From Lichenicola sp964247725 (lineage in GTDB: Bacteria; Pseudomonadota; Alphaproteobacteria; Acetobacterales; Acetobacteraceae): 64,000 nucleotides of DNA. The stretch covers positions 1-64,000 of the forward strand of contig CAXTVM010000006.1 in assembly GCA_964247725.1 (NCBI GenBank). The letters run 5' to 3'. A model generated the notes under the pieces. It did no database searches. It was not told where the DNA came from and saw only the letters and a list, made by a program, of their open reading frames with translations. Position numbers and translations under genes: made by a program. The number at the start of each line of letters is the position of its first letter. Positions within the stretch are counted from its first letter, which is position 1. This document shows, piece after piece, positions 9,246 through 17,595 of the stretch.

Positions 9246-10588
9246 GGCCGACGGCTGTCCCTCAAGGCGGCCCAACTGTCCAGCCTCCGGGCGATCTCGG
9301 CCTCGTGGCCGCGCCCGGTCGGCCGGTAGAACCGCTCCCGCTCCATGCCGTCGGGAAAGTAGTCCTGGCCCGAGAACGCATCTCCCCGGTCGTGGTCGTA
9401 CTCGTAGCCGGCTCCGTAGCCGATCTCCCGCATCAGCCGGGTCGGCGCATTCAGGATGTGCGCCGGCGGCGGCAGGCTGCCGGTCGCCTTCGCCGCCGCC
9501 GTCGCTGCCTTGAACGCCACGTAAACCGCGTTCGACTTGGGCGCGGTGCCGAGATGCACCACCAGCTGCGCCAGCGCCAGCTCGCCCTCCGGGCTTCCCA
9601 GCCGCTCGTAGGTCTCCCAGGCGGCGATCGCCAGCGGCAGCGCCTGCGGGTCGGCGAGGCCCACATCCTCGGCCGCGAACCGGGTGAGCCGCCGGGCCAG
9701 GAAGCGCGGGTCCTCGCCGCCGGCCAGCATGCGCGCGAACCAGTACAGCGCCGCGTCCGGATCGGAGCCGCGCAGCGATTTGTGCAGCGCCGAGATCAGG
9801 TTGTAGTGCTCCTCGCGGTCGCGGTCGTAGAGCCCCGCCCGGCGCGCCAGCAGCGCCGACAGCGCCGACGGGTCCAGCACGTCGGAGGCCTCCAGGCTCA
9901 GCAGCTGCTCGACCATGTTGAGCAGGTATCGCCCGTCGCCGTCGGCCATCGCCCGCAGCGTCTGGCGCGCGTCGGGCGTGAGCCGCAGCCCGGCCCCGGT
10001 CTCCCGCTCCGCCCGGGCCAGCAGCGCGTCCAGCGCCGCCTCGTCGAGCCGGCGCAGCACCAGCACCTGACAGCGCGACAGCAGCGCCCCGTTCAGCGCG
10101 AAGGAGGGGTTCTCGGTGGTGGCACCCACCAGCACCACGGTGCCGTTCTCCACCACCGGCAGGAAGCCGTCCTGCTGCGCGCGGTTGAAGCGGTGGATCT
10201 CATCCACGAACAGCAGCGTCGCCTTGCCGGTTGCCGCCAGCCGCCGCCCCGCCTCCTCGAACGCGCGCTTGAGGTCGGCGACGCCGGAAAACACCGCCGA
10301 GAGCTGCACGAAGCGAAGCCCCGCCGCCTCCGCCAGCAGCCGCGCGATCGTGGTCTTGCCGACCCCGGGCCCGCCCCACAGGATCAGGCTGGCGAGCGCG
10401 CCGCGCTCCAGCATCCGGCTGAGCGCCCCCTCGGCGCCGAGTAGATGCGGCTGCCCCACCACGTCCGCCAGCGCCGCCGGCCGCAGCCGGTCGGCCAGCG
10501 GCCGCCGCGCCGCGGCTGCGGCCGGCTCGGCCGGCCGGGATTCGGGGTCGCCGACCGGATCGCCAAAAAGGTCGCAGGACGTCGTCAT
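9242..10588 (-). CDS. rarA: Replication-associated recombination protein RarA/MgsA
   Basis: AAA+ ATPase acting at stalled replication forks, related to clamp-loader subunits and RuvB. The 448-residue sequence begins PLADRLRPAALADVVGQPHLLG, then Walker A GGPGVGKTT (about residues 71-79), Walker B LLFVDEIHRFN, sensor 1 GATTENPSF, and the C-terminal MgsA domain with GSDPDAALYWFARMLAGGEDP and NAVYVAFKAA. All catalytic motifs are intact. It is the first gene of the minus-strand operon rarA, rluC, AsmA-like, ATP12-acylphosphatase. The rarA plus pseudouridine synthase plus ATP12 neighbourhood is typical of alphaproteobacteria. Confidence 0.95.
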   Translation of the reverse strand: MTTSCDLFGDPVGDPESRPAEPAAAAARRPLADRLRPAALADVVGQPHLLGAEGALSRMLERGALASLILWGGPGVGKTTIARLLAEAAGLRFVQLSAVFSGVADLKRAFEEAGRRLAATGKATLLFVDEIHRFNRAQQDGFLPVVENGTVVLVGATTENPSFALNGALLSRCQVLVLRRLDEAALDALLARAERETGAGLRLTPDARQTLRAMADGDGRYLLNMVEQLLSLEASDVLDPSALSALLARRAGLYDRDREEHYNLISALHKSLRGSDPDAALYWFARMLAGGEDPRFLARRLTRFAAEDVGLADPQALPLAIAAWETYERLGSPEGELALAQLVVHLGTAPKSNAVYVAFKAATAAAKATGSLPPPAHILNAPTRLMREIGYGAGYEYDHDRGDAFSGQDYFPDGMERERFYRPTGRGHEAEIARRLDSWAALRDSRRP

Positions 10589-10673
10589 CGGACCAGCATA
10601 GCAGAAGCCGGTTCCAGCGTGCCGGGCGTTCAGAGAGCGGTTACAGGCCGGTCCGACCTGCTAAGAGGTCGGC

Positions 10674-12044
10674 ATGCGCACGCCGTACCGCCCGTCCGCC
10701 CTCCTTCTGCCCGTCCCCCTTGCGGCCGTGCTGCTGGCATCGGCGGCGACCGGTGCGGTGGCGGCCGGGCCGTCGCCGCATGCGCCGCTCCGCCCGTCCA
10801 AGGCCGGCCCCGCGACGCCGGCACCCGCACCGCCGCCCGCCGCCCGACCCGCCGGCCCGCTCGACACGCCCTCGCAGCCGGTCGCCCACCCCGACCGCCA
10901 GCTCGTCGAGACCCTGGCGCTCGCCGGCCGGCGTCTGGTCGGCAGCGGCGTGGACGGGCTGCTGATCCTGTCCGACGACAACGGCGTCACCTGGCGTCAG
11001 GTGACCATGCCGGTCTCCGTGACGCTCACCGACCTCCGCTTCACCGATGAGCGCACCGGCTGGGCGATCGGCCATGGCGGCGCCGTGCTGCGAACCGACG
11101 ATGCCGGCGAGCATTGGACCTTGCTCTATGATGGCGCCCGCGCCGCCCGGACCACGCTGCAGGCGGCTCGCCTCGCCAACGCCGCCGACAATGTGCGCGA
11201 CCGCCAGGTCCAGGCCGCCGAGGCGCTGGTGCGCGACGATCCCGACCGCCCGTTCCTGCTGATCCAGGCCCAGGGCCTCGACACCGTGCGCCTGCTCGGC
11301 GCCGGCGGACTCGCAGTTGAGAGCCTGGATGGCGGCCGGCACTGGCTGCCCTGGTCGAACGGCATCGACAATCCCGAGCGCCTGCCGCTCGACGGGCTCG
11401 CCGAGCGCGACGGCTACGTGCTCGCGGCCGGCGGGCACGGGATACTGCTGGGCGGGGTCCCGGCGGACGGTCTGCACGCGCTGAAGTCCCCCTACGAGGG
11501 CAGCTTCTTCGGCGTGGTCGATGCCGGCCGCTACGGCTTCGTGCCGTTCGGCCAGCAGGGCCACGCCTACGCCAGCACCGATCCCGGCCCCGACCTCGCC
11601 GGCCGGGAGGTGGTCTGGCACCGCATCGCCGACCCGTCGCCGACCGCGCTCACCGCCGGCCTGCTGCGCCAGGACGGTAGTGTGCTGCTGGGCGATGCCG
11701 CCGGCGCCACTTGGCAACTCGCCGGCCGGCCCGACTTCCCCCGGCTTGACCCCGCGCGCGCGGAGGCTCCGTTCCCGATCCTGGCCATGGCCGAGGCCGC
11801 TGACCGGTCCGTCATCCTGGCCGGTCCTGGCGGGGTGCTGCGCTTCGGCCCGGAGCCGCCGGCGCCATCCGCGATGCCACCTGTGCTGCCGGTGGCGACG
11901 TCTCCCGTGGCCCCGCCCGTGATCCAATCGGCCGCGACCTCGCCGCCTGCCACCAAGTCGCTCATGGCCCAACGGAGGGTGGCCCCGCCGTCGCCGAAGC
12001 CGCCGCCGGCCGCGACCCCAAGCCCGGCCACGTCGCCACCGTGA
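10674..12044 (+). CDS. Secreted Ycf48-like beta-propeller protein
   Basis: A 456-residue exported protein. The signal peptide ends near residue 31 (LLLPVPLAAVLLASAATGAVAA). A Pro/Ala-rich linker is followed by WD/BNR-type repeats of the Ycf48/HCF136 kind: ILSDDNGVTWRQV, LRFTDERTGWAIGHGG, LRTDDAGEHW, and VESLDGGRHWLPW. The C-terminus from about residue 390 is a low-complexity Pro/Ala/Ser tail. In non-photosynthetic bacteria such proteins are periplasmic and of uncertain role, sometimes next to RND or lipid-export genes. Here it lies alone between divergent rarA and the broken permease gene. The ATG at 10674 gives a clean signal peptide. Confidence 0.75.
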   Translation: MRTPYRPSALLLPVPLAAVLLASAATGAVAAGPSPHAPLRPSKAGPATPAPAPPPAARPAGPLDTPSQPVAHPDRQLVETLALAGRRLVGSGVDGLLILSDDNGVTWRQVTMPVSVTLTDLRFTDERTGWAIGHGGAVLRTDDAGEHWTLLYDGARAARTTLQAARLANAADNVRDRQVQAAEALVRDDPDRPFLLIQAQGLDTVRLLGAGGLAVESLDGGRHWLPWSNGIDNPERLPLDGLAERDGYVLAAGGHGILLGGVPADGLHALKSPYEGSFFGVVDAGRYGFVPFGQQGHAYASTDPGPDLAGREVVWHRIADPSPTALTAGLLRQDGSVLLGDAAGATWQLAGRPDFPRLDPARAEAPFPILAMAEAADRSVILAGPGGVLRFGPEPPAPSAMPPVLPVATSPVAPPVIQSAATSPPATKSLMAQRRVAPPSPKPPPAATPSPATSPP

Positions 12045-12117
12045 CGCCTGCCGCCCCGGCCTCGTCTGGTGTTGGCCTGCAGCTTGCTAATATCGACCCC
12101 CTGCAACGGGATCGATC

Positions 12118-13532
12118 ATGTCGGCCATCATCACCCCGGCATCACCGGCCCCCGCGATCTTCTCGGCGCCGCCGGTGCCGCTGAGCCGGATCGAGCGCTA
12201 CGGCATCGAGCTGGTTCCGGCCGCGCAGAAGACGGTGCGCTTGCAGGACTTGTTCTGCATCATCGTCAACTTCCAGCTCAACTCCGGCCAGATCCTGATC
12301 GCCGGCCTGTCGGTGGTGGCCGGCCTGCCAGTCTGGCAGGCGGTGGCGGCGCAAACCAGCGGCATCCTGATCGCCTTCCTCCCCTATCTGGTGATGGCGA
12401 CGGTGGGCGTCGATCACGGCATCCCGGGCCAGGTCGCCACCCGCCTGGCATTCGGTCTGCGCGGCGCCAAGCTGCTGCCGTCGGCGCTGCGCAGGGTCGC
12501 CTCCATCTACTGGTTCGCGTTCCAGACTGTCGCCGGCTCGCTCGCCGTCGTCGCCGTGCTCGAGCGCTGGACCGGCTCGCCACACCCCCTGCTGGCGATC
12601 AGCCTGGGGTTCGGCGCGCTGCAGGCGCTGGTGGCCGCGTTCGGCTACAACTCGCTCCGGCTGCTGTCGCGGGTGGCGCTACCGCTCAAGCTGGCGATCC
12701 TGGGGTGGATGCTGCTGACGCTGACGACCCATGCCGATCCGCACTTTGCCCCGGCAGCGGTGTTCGGATACCACGGCCATGGCGGCGGCTGGCTGTCGTT
12801 CGTCGGCTGGCTCAACGCGGCGATCGCCACCTAGCTCACCATGATCACCGATGCCGCCGACTTCTGCCGCTACTCGCGTTCATGCCGCGACATGTGGATC
12901 GGCACCCTGCTCGCCACCGGCAGCGGCGCGCTGGTCGTCAGCACGATCGGCGTCTATGTCGCCGGCGCCAGCCTCGGCCATGTCGCCAACGCGTTCCAGA
13001 TGGTCGCCGGCATCGCCGACAGCCACCTGGCGTTCGCCTTGCCGCTACTGGTCATCGTGCTCGACAACTGGACCATCAACGTCCTCAACCTCTACACTAG
13101 TGGACTGTCTCTGCTGAACGTGTTCGAGCGCCTCGGCCGGTTCCGCGCCACCCTGCTGGTCAGCGCCGTCGGCATCGCGCTGTCGGCCTTCCCGGCGCTG
13201 GCGCAGGGCTACACCGGCTGGCTCGCCCTGCTCGGTACCGCGTTCGCGCCGCTGGCAGGCATCCTGGTCGCCGACTACCTGCCGCTGCGGCGCGGGCGCC
13301 TGGACGTGCCGGCGCTGTTCGAGCCGCACGGCCACTACTGGCACTGGTGCGGCTTCAACCTAGTCGCAATGGCCTGGACCGCGATCGGCGTGCTGCTGTC
13401 CACGCTCTTGCTGCCGCCTCCTGGCCGGTTCCAGTGGTCGTGCTGCTGCTGTCGGGCGCCGGCTACCTCCTGACCACGCGGTTGCTGTCGCCGCACAGCC
13501 GGGCGGTGGCCAGGACCACCGCCCGACCATGA
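12118..13532 (+). pseudogene. NCS1-family purine/cytosine permease, interrupted by an amber codon and a frameshift
   Basis: The frame starting at 12118 encodes the N-terminal half of a cytosine permease-like transporter (FQLNSGQILIAGLSVVAGLP, then DHGIPGQVATRLAFG). It stops at TAG 12832-12834. The same frame continues immediately with LTMITDAADFCRYSRSCRDM, the conserved middle of the family, so the stop is a nonsense mutation, plausibly from CAG. A second lesion lies near 13413-13424: the frame diverts to PPPGRFQW and a premature stop, while another frame reads SWPVPVVVLLLSGAGYLLTTR, the natural last helix. The shift equals loss of one base. The gene would otherwise encode about 470 residues with 12 helices. 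Confidence 0.85.
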
Positions 13533-13539
13533 CGACGCG

Positions 13540-13776
13540 CTAGCTAACCGTCCCGAACGACGGCGCGCCCAGTCCCGGGCAGCTACAGCGGCTGCCGATC
13601 GGGATTTGCTGCGGCACCCGGCACACGTAGACGCCCGCGTAGCAGGTATAGCCGTAGCCCGGCGCCGCCCCCGCCGAGGGGCTGGGCGTCACCACGCAGC
13701 CGCCGAGCGAGAGGCCGGCGAGCGCCACTCCGGCCAAGCCGGCGAGGGTGCCGAGGAAGCGGGCGGGATGAGTCAT
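13540..13776 (-). CDS. Small lipoprotein, Cys-rich (hypothetical)
   Basis: A 78-residue protein with a lipoprotein signal peptide: basic start MTHPARFLG, hydrophobic stretch, then lipobox SLGGC at residues about 24-28. The mature part is short and carries four further cysteines in YTCYAGVYVCRVPQQ and SRCSCPGLGAPSFG, which may form disulphides. The Met at 13776 is preferred because it gives a proper signal peptide; a longer frame adds 17 unlikely residues. It is convergent with the broken permease and divergent from the glycosyltransferase at 13875. Function unknown; the Cys pattern suggests a small folded envelope protein. Confidence 0.7.
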   Translation of the reverse strand: MTHPARFLGTLAGLAGVALAGLSLGGCVVTPSPSAGAAPGYGYTCYAGVYVCRVPQQIPIGSRCSCPGLGAPSFGTVS

Positions 13777-13874
13777 GGTCCGGTTACTCCTCTGCGCGAT
13801 GGTCGGGCGCCTTGTCGCCGCCGTCATTGGCGGCGTAACTGCGCCCAGGCGGCGATCCAGATCGGGAACACACC

Positions 13875-15455
13875 GTGAGCCTTACCGTTCCAAGATCTGA
13901 TGACGCGGCGCTGTCCCGGCGCCGCTGGCTCCCGCCAGCGCTCCGTGGCGGCAGGGGCGGCAGGGGCGGCAGGGGCCTCGAGCTGCTGCCGCTGATGCTG
14001 GTGAGCCTGGTGGCGCTGATCGCCCGGCTGCACGCGCTCGACGCCAAGCCGTATTGGCTCGACGAGGTCACCACGCTGCGCCGCTCCTCGCTGGCACTTG
14101 GACCGCTGGTGCGCGACAGCCTGTCCTTCCATCACATGCCGCTTTATTTCGTGGTCACCTCCTGGCTGGTGCCGCTCGGCCACGACGAGAGCGTCATGCG
14201 CCTGCCCGCCGCGGTGTTCGGCACCACCTCCTGCGCCGTGCTGTTCCTGCTCGGCCGCAGCCTCGGCGACTGGCGCAGCGGGCTCGCCGCGGCCCTGCTG
14301 CTGGCACTGGCGCCGTTCCAGGTTCAGTACGGGCAGGAAGCTCGCTCCTATACGCTGGTCACCACCCTGATCCTGCTGGGCCTCTGGGGGCTAGTGCTGC
14401 TGGCCGCCGACCCGTGGCAGGCGGCCCTCCCGCTGCGTCGGCCGGGGCGGGCGCGGACCGCCTGGCTGCTCTACGGCATCGGCACGGCACTGGCGCTCGA
14501 CACGCTGGGCGTCGCTCTGTTCTGGCTGCTGGCGGCTAATATCGGTGCCGCGTTGGTGGCACTCCGGGCACCCCGGGCCCGTCGCGGCTTCCTGCGCAAC
14601 TGGGCGCTGGTGCAGGCGATGGTGCTGGCCGCCTACCTGCCGTTCCTGGCCGGCATGGCGGTGCTGACCGACGGCGACATGGGCTCCGGCCTCGACTGGG
14701 TGCCGCCGCTCGACGCGCACAACGTGTGGGAGACGCTGCAGGCCGTCTACCTGATGCGAATCTCCAGCCTGATCGCGTTTCGGATCTTCCCGAGCCCGCT
14801 CGACCTGCTCGGCGTCGGCTGGCTCGGCTGGCTGGTGGCGCTGCTGGCGCTGGCCGGGCTGGTCGCGTCGATGCGCCGGGGGCTGGTGGGCATCGTGGTT
14901 GCGGTCGGGCTGTTCACGCTGCCGGTGGGGCTGGCCGCGTCCTCGCTGCTGTCCTCGGTATGGATGCCGCGCTACCTGCTCTGGAGCGGCCCGGTGTTCT
15001 TCCTGCTGGCCGGCCTCGGGCTGCTGCGGCTGCCGGCGCCGGCCCGCACCCCGACGCTGGCACTGCTTGGGCTGCTCGCCTGCGCCAACCTGCTGCCGTA
15101 CTACCGCATCGAGACCAAGCCGCTGTGGAACCAGGCCGCCGCCGAGATCCTGCGTGACCGCCGGCCCGGCGACCTGCTGGTAACCGACAACCCGGCTACG
15201 GTCGGCATGATGAACGTCTACCTGGCGCGCAGCGGCCACCACCTGACCACCGACGACTGGACCACCGACGTCGCCGCCGCCAGCGCCCGTCTCGCCGCCG
15301 GCGCACGGGTGCTGGCGATACACGGCACCGTCGGCCAAAACGACCCCTACCGACTGGCTCCCTTCCTCGACAGCTTGGCGTTGCTGGGGCCCGCCTCGTC
15401 GATGCACCGGGTCGGCATCGACATCACCATGCTGGTGTTCGCCCCGCCCGGTTGA
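13875..15455 (+). CDS. Membrane glycosyltransferase, GT39/ArnT-like (GT-C fold)
   Basis: A 526-residue polytopic protein. The first periplasmic loop carries the GT-C acidic motif (PYWLDEVTTLRRSSL, about residues 56-70) expected for dolichol- or undecaprenyl-phosphate sugar-dependent transferases. HHMPLYFVVTSWLVPLGHDE follows, then about ten hydrophobic segments and a C-terminal soluble domain (from about residue 410). It would transfer a sugar from a polyprenyl-phosphate donor on the periplasmic side; substrate unknown. The start is GTG at 13875. Residues about 24-33 are encoded by a 9-base tandem repeat giving GRG GRG GRG. It stands alone rather than in the later polysaccharide cluster. Confidence 0.8.
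   Translation: MSLTVPRSDDAALSRRRWLPPALRGGRGGRGGRGLELLPLMLVSLVALIARLHALDAKPYWLDEVTTLRRSSLALGPLVRDSLSFHHMPLYFVVTSWLVPLGHDESVMRLPAAVFGTTSCAVLFLLGRSLGDWRSGLAAALLLALAPFQVQYGQEARSYTLVTTLILLGLWGLVLLAADPWQAALPLRRPGRARTAWLLYGIGTALALDTLGVALFWLLAANIGAALVALRAPRARRGFLRNWALVQAMVLAAYLPFLAGMAVLTDGDMGSGLDWVPPLDAHNVWETLQAVYLMRISSLIAFRIFPSPLDLLGVGWLGWLVALLALAGLVASMRRGLVGIVVAVGLFTLPVGLAASSLLSSVWMPRYLLWSGPVFFLLAGLGLLRLPAPARTPTLALLGLLACANLLPYYRIETKPLWNQAAAEILRDRRPGDLLVTDNPATVGMMNVYLARSGHHLTTDDWTTDVAAASARLAAGARVLAIHGTVGQNDPYRLAPFLDSLALLGPASSMHRVGIDITMLVFAPPG
13947..13973 (+). repeat. Three perfect 9-bp tandem units
   Basis: Three identical copies of GGCGGCAGG lie inside the N-terminus of the membrane glycosyltransferase, encoding Gly-Arg-Gly units before the first membrane helix. 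The 9-base unit keeps the frame, so copy-number changes would only lengthen or shorten the basic cytosolic tail. Confidence 0.8.
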
Positions 15456-15495
15456 CTGGTTCCTTGGCCGGAGCGCTTCCCGGCCGAAGTGCTCC

Positions 15496-16443
15496 TCACG
15501 ACGCCGTCGGGTCGATTCCATACGAAGACGCGAGGGCATAGGTATCAGGATTGTATAGGCTCATCTGGTGGTTCGCGGTGTCCAGGTCGTTGTACTCGCC
15601 ATCGAGCGCGTCGATTTGGTCCTGAGAGATTGGCAGCTTACCAGCCTCGTATTCCGGCAGCGTATAGCCGGCGATCTTTGAGTTGAAATCCAGCACCTGT
15701 GCATTAGGCGTGCCCAGGACGAACACGAAGCCATAGTGATCCATGTGCGGATTGGCCGCCACGGCGCTGCGGCGCTCGAGCGTGTCGGTGCCATACTGGG
15801 CGACCGGATCGCTAGCCTCGACGAAGCTGATGAAGTTGTTCGCCGGTGAGGCGGGCGCCTGATAGCCAGGGATGCCGCACGACGCGAAGCTGACCCCGGG
15901 GAGCCCGCTCTGCGACCCGACATAAGACGCCATCATGGCGCCTAGCGAGAACCCGGTCAGGTAGAGCTTTGAGGACGGGATGCCCTCGGCGGCGGCGGCG
16001 GCCTCGACCTTGTGCAGGAAGGTTAGCGCGTCGGCATACCCCGGAACGCTCGACGGATCATAGCCCGAGATGACTGCGGAGCTCAGCTGGTCCTGGATCG
16101 GCGTCGCGTCCCAGGCATAGGCGACGATGACGTTGCCGACAGGATCGAGATAGGCGATCGCGTTGAGGCCGTTCGACGTCTCCACCGTAAGCAGGTTGCC
16201 GGCGGGATCGGTCATCCGCACCAGCTTGAAGTAGTCCGCGTACGCCTCGTTGTTAGTGCCGATGGCGGCGGCCTGGAACGACTGCAGGCTCGGCGCGTTC
16301 GGCGGGATCGCGATACCCTGCGCGCGGGACCCCCGGACTGGGGACGCCAGCGTTGCGACCACCATGGCTGTGGCGACTGCGCCCTTCATCAAGCGGCGTC
16401 CAGCCCACGCCGGCCTGTCCGGGAACATCGCAATCCAATCCAT
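15496..16443 (-). CDS. Secreted alpha/beta-hydrolase (putative esterase/lipase), paralog 1
   Basis: A 315-residue protein with an N-terminal export signal (cleavage likely after SRA-Q near residue 42). The mature part has the nucleophile elbow GFSLG in LYLTGFSLGAMMASYVGSQ, an acidic candidate in EASDPVAQYGTD, and a histidine candidate in HMDHYG. It is about 45 percent similar by eye to the next gene, which shares the order PSLxSFxAA, YLDPVGNVxVAYAW, VPGYADAxxFL and GLPGVSFAxxGxPGY. The substrate is unknown; short-chain esters or lipids are likely. A start about 18 codons later (MKGAVATAMV) would also give a signal peptide. Confidence 0.7.
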   Translation of the reverse strand: MDWIAMFPDRPAWAGRRLMKGAVATAMVVATLASPVRGSRAQGIAIPPNAPSLQSFQAAAIGTNNEAYADYFKLVRMTDPAGNLLTVETSNGLNAIAYLDPVGNVIVAYAWDATPIQDQLSSAVISGYDPSSVPGYADALTFLHKVEAAAAAEGIPSSKLYLTGFSLGAMMASYVGSQSGLPGVSFASCGIPGYQAPASPANNFISFVEASDPVAQYGTDTLERRSAVAANPHMDHYGFVFVLGTPNAQVLDFNSKIAGYTLPEYEAGKLPISQDQIDALDGEYNDLDTANHQMSLYNPDTYALASSYGIDPTAS

Positions 16444-16545
16444 TTCATTCCTCGATCATAGTCTCGTGCAACGTGTAGCAGATCCGCGGCAGCACGCGCT
16501 ACCATGACGTGCATCGAAGGCCGCGACCTTCTCGCTATAACTTCG

Positions 16546-17520
16546 TTATGGCAGCGTCGGATCGATCCCGAGCGCGGCCGCCAGCGCATTTGCATCCTGT
16601 GAATAGAGCGTCATCTGATGATACTGCGACGTCAGCACGTCGTAGCCGCCGAGCACGTCCAAGCTCAGGATAGACGGCTCGGCCAGGATGCCGGGAACCG
16701 TGTTGCCGCCCAAGAGGCCGGAGAAGGCGTTCATCTGGGCGTATGCCGTCGCCTGGCCCAATGTCAGCACGATACCGTAATGGTCCATGTGCGCGGTCTC
16801 GTGCAGCGCACTGCTCCGTTCCGCGCTGTCGGTCCCGTATTGTCCGACCGGATCGCCTGCCTCGATGAAGCTGACGAAATTGGTCGCGGGCGTGCCCGGC
16901 ATCCGATATCCTGGCAGGCCCGAGGCGGCGAAGCTGACGCCGGGCAGGCCGGTCTGCGACGCGACATAGGACGACAGCATGCCGCCGAGCGAGAATCCGG
17001 TGACGTAGATCCGCGACGCCGGGATGTCGTGCCCGACCGCGATTGCCTCCGCGGCGGACAGGAACTGCGTCGCATCGGCATAGCCCGGCACCAGCGCCGG
17101 ATCGATACCGGACAGGATCGCGACCGCCAGCGCGTTCTGCGCCGGGTTGTTGGTCCAGGCGTAGGCCACCAGCACGTTCCCGACCGGGTCGAGATACACC
17201 GAGCCGACCACGCCGCTCGGGGTCGAGACCGCCACCGGCCTGCCGGCATCGTCAAGCAACGGCACCAGGCCGTAATAGGCGGCATACCCAGGGTCATAGG
17301 TGCCGAGCGACGCCGCCTCGAACGACACCAGGCTCGGCGCATCCGCCGGGATGCTGAGCCCGTCGATATCGAGCGCGGCGGCGCCAGCCGGTGCCGCGGC
17401 ACCTAGGCTCGCCAGCAACAAGGTCGCGGCGGCTGCCAACCCGTGGCCAGCCGCAGCGCTCCGCTGTCGCCGAACCCGGCGGCCATCATCCTGAGCCTGC
17501 ATCGAACGCCTCGTCGCCAT
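16546..17520 (-). CDS. Secreted alpha/beta-hydrolase (putative esterase/lipase), paralog 2
   Basis: A 324-residue exported protein, tandem paralog of the gene at 15496-16443. The signal region is long and basic (MATRRSMQAQDDGRRVRRQR) before a hydrophobic core ending APAGAAA near residue 49. The mature part shows GFSLGG (nucleophile serine), EAGDPVGQYGTDSAER and HMDHYGIVLTLG. The two paralogs are 102 bases apart on the same strand and probably arose by duplication. Both lie immediately downstream of the M3 peptidase gene on the same strand, with 75 bases between, but no shared function is evident. Confidence 0.7.
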   Translation of the reverse strand: MATRRSMQAQDDGRRVRRQRSAAAGHGLAAAATLLLASLGAAAPAGAAALDIDGLSIPADAPSLVSFEAASLGTYDPGYAAYYGLVPLLDDAGRPVAVSTPSGVVGSVYLDPVGNVLVAYAWTNNPAQNALAVAILSGIDPALVPGYADATQFLSAAEAIAVGHDIPASRIYVTGFSLGGMLSSYVASQTGLPGVSFAASGLPGYRMPGTPATNFVSFIEAGDPVGQYGTDSAERSSALHETAHMDHYGIVLTLGQATAYAQMNAFSGLLGGNTVPGILAEPSILSLDVLGGYDVLTSQYHQMTLYSQDANALAAALGIDPTLP

Positions 17521-17595
17521 GATCCACGGCGAGGATCCTAGGACATTCTCAGGACCGGAACGAGTTGTTTTGACGATTTATTAATGATCCGGCCA

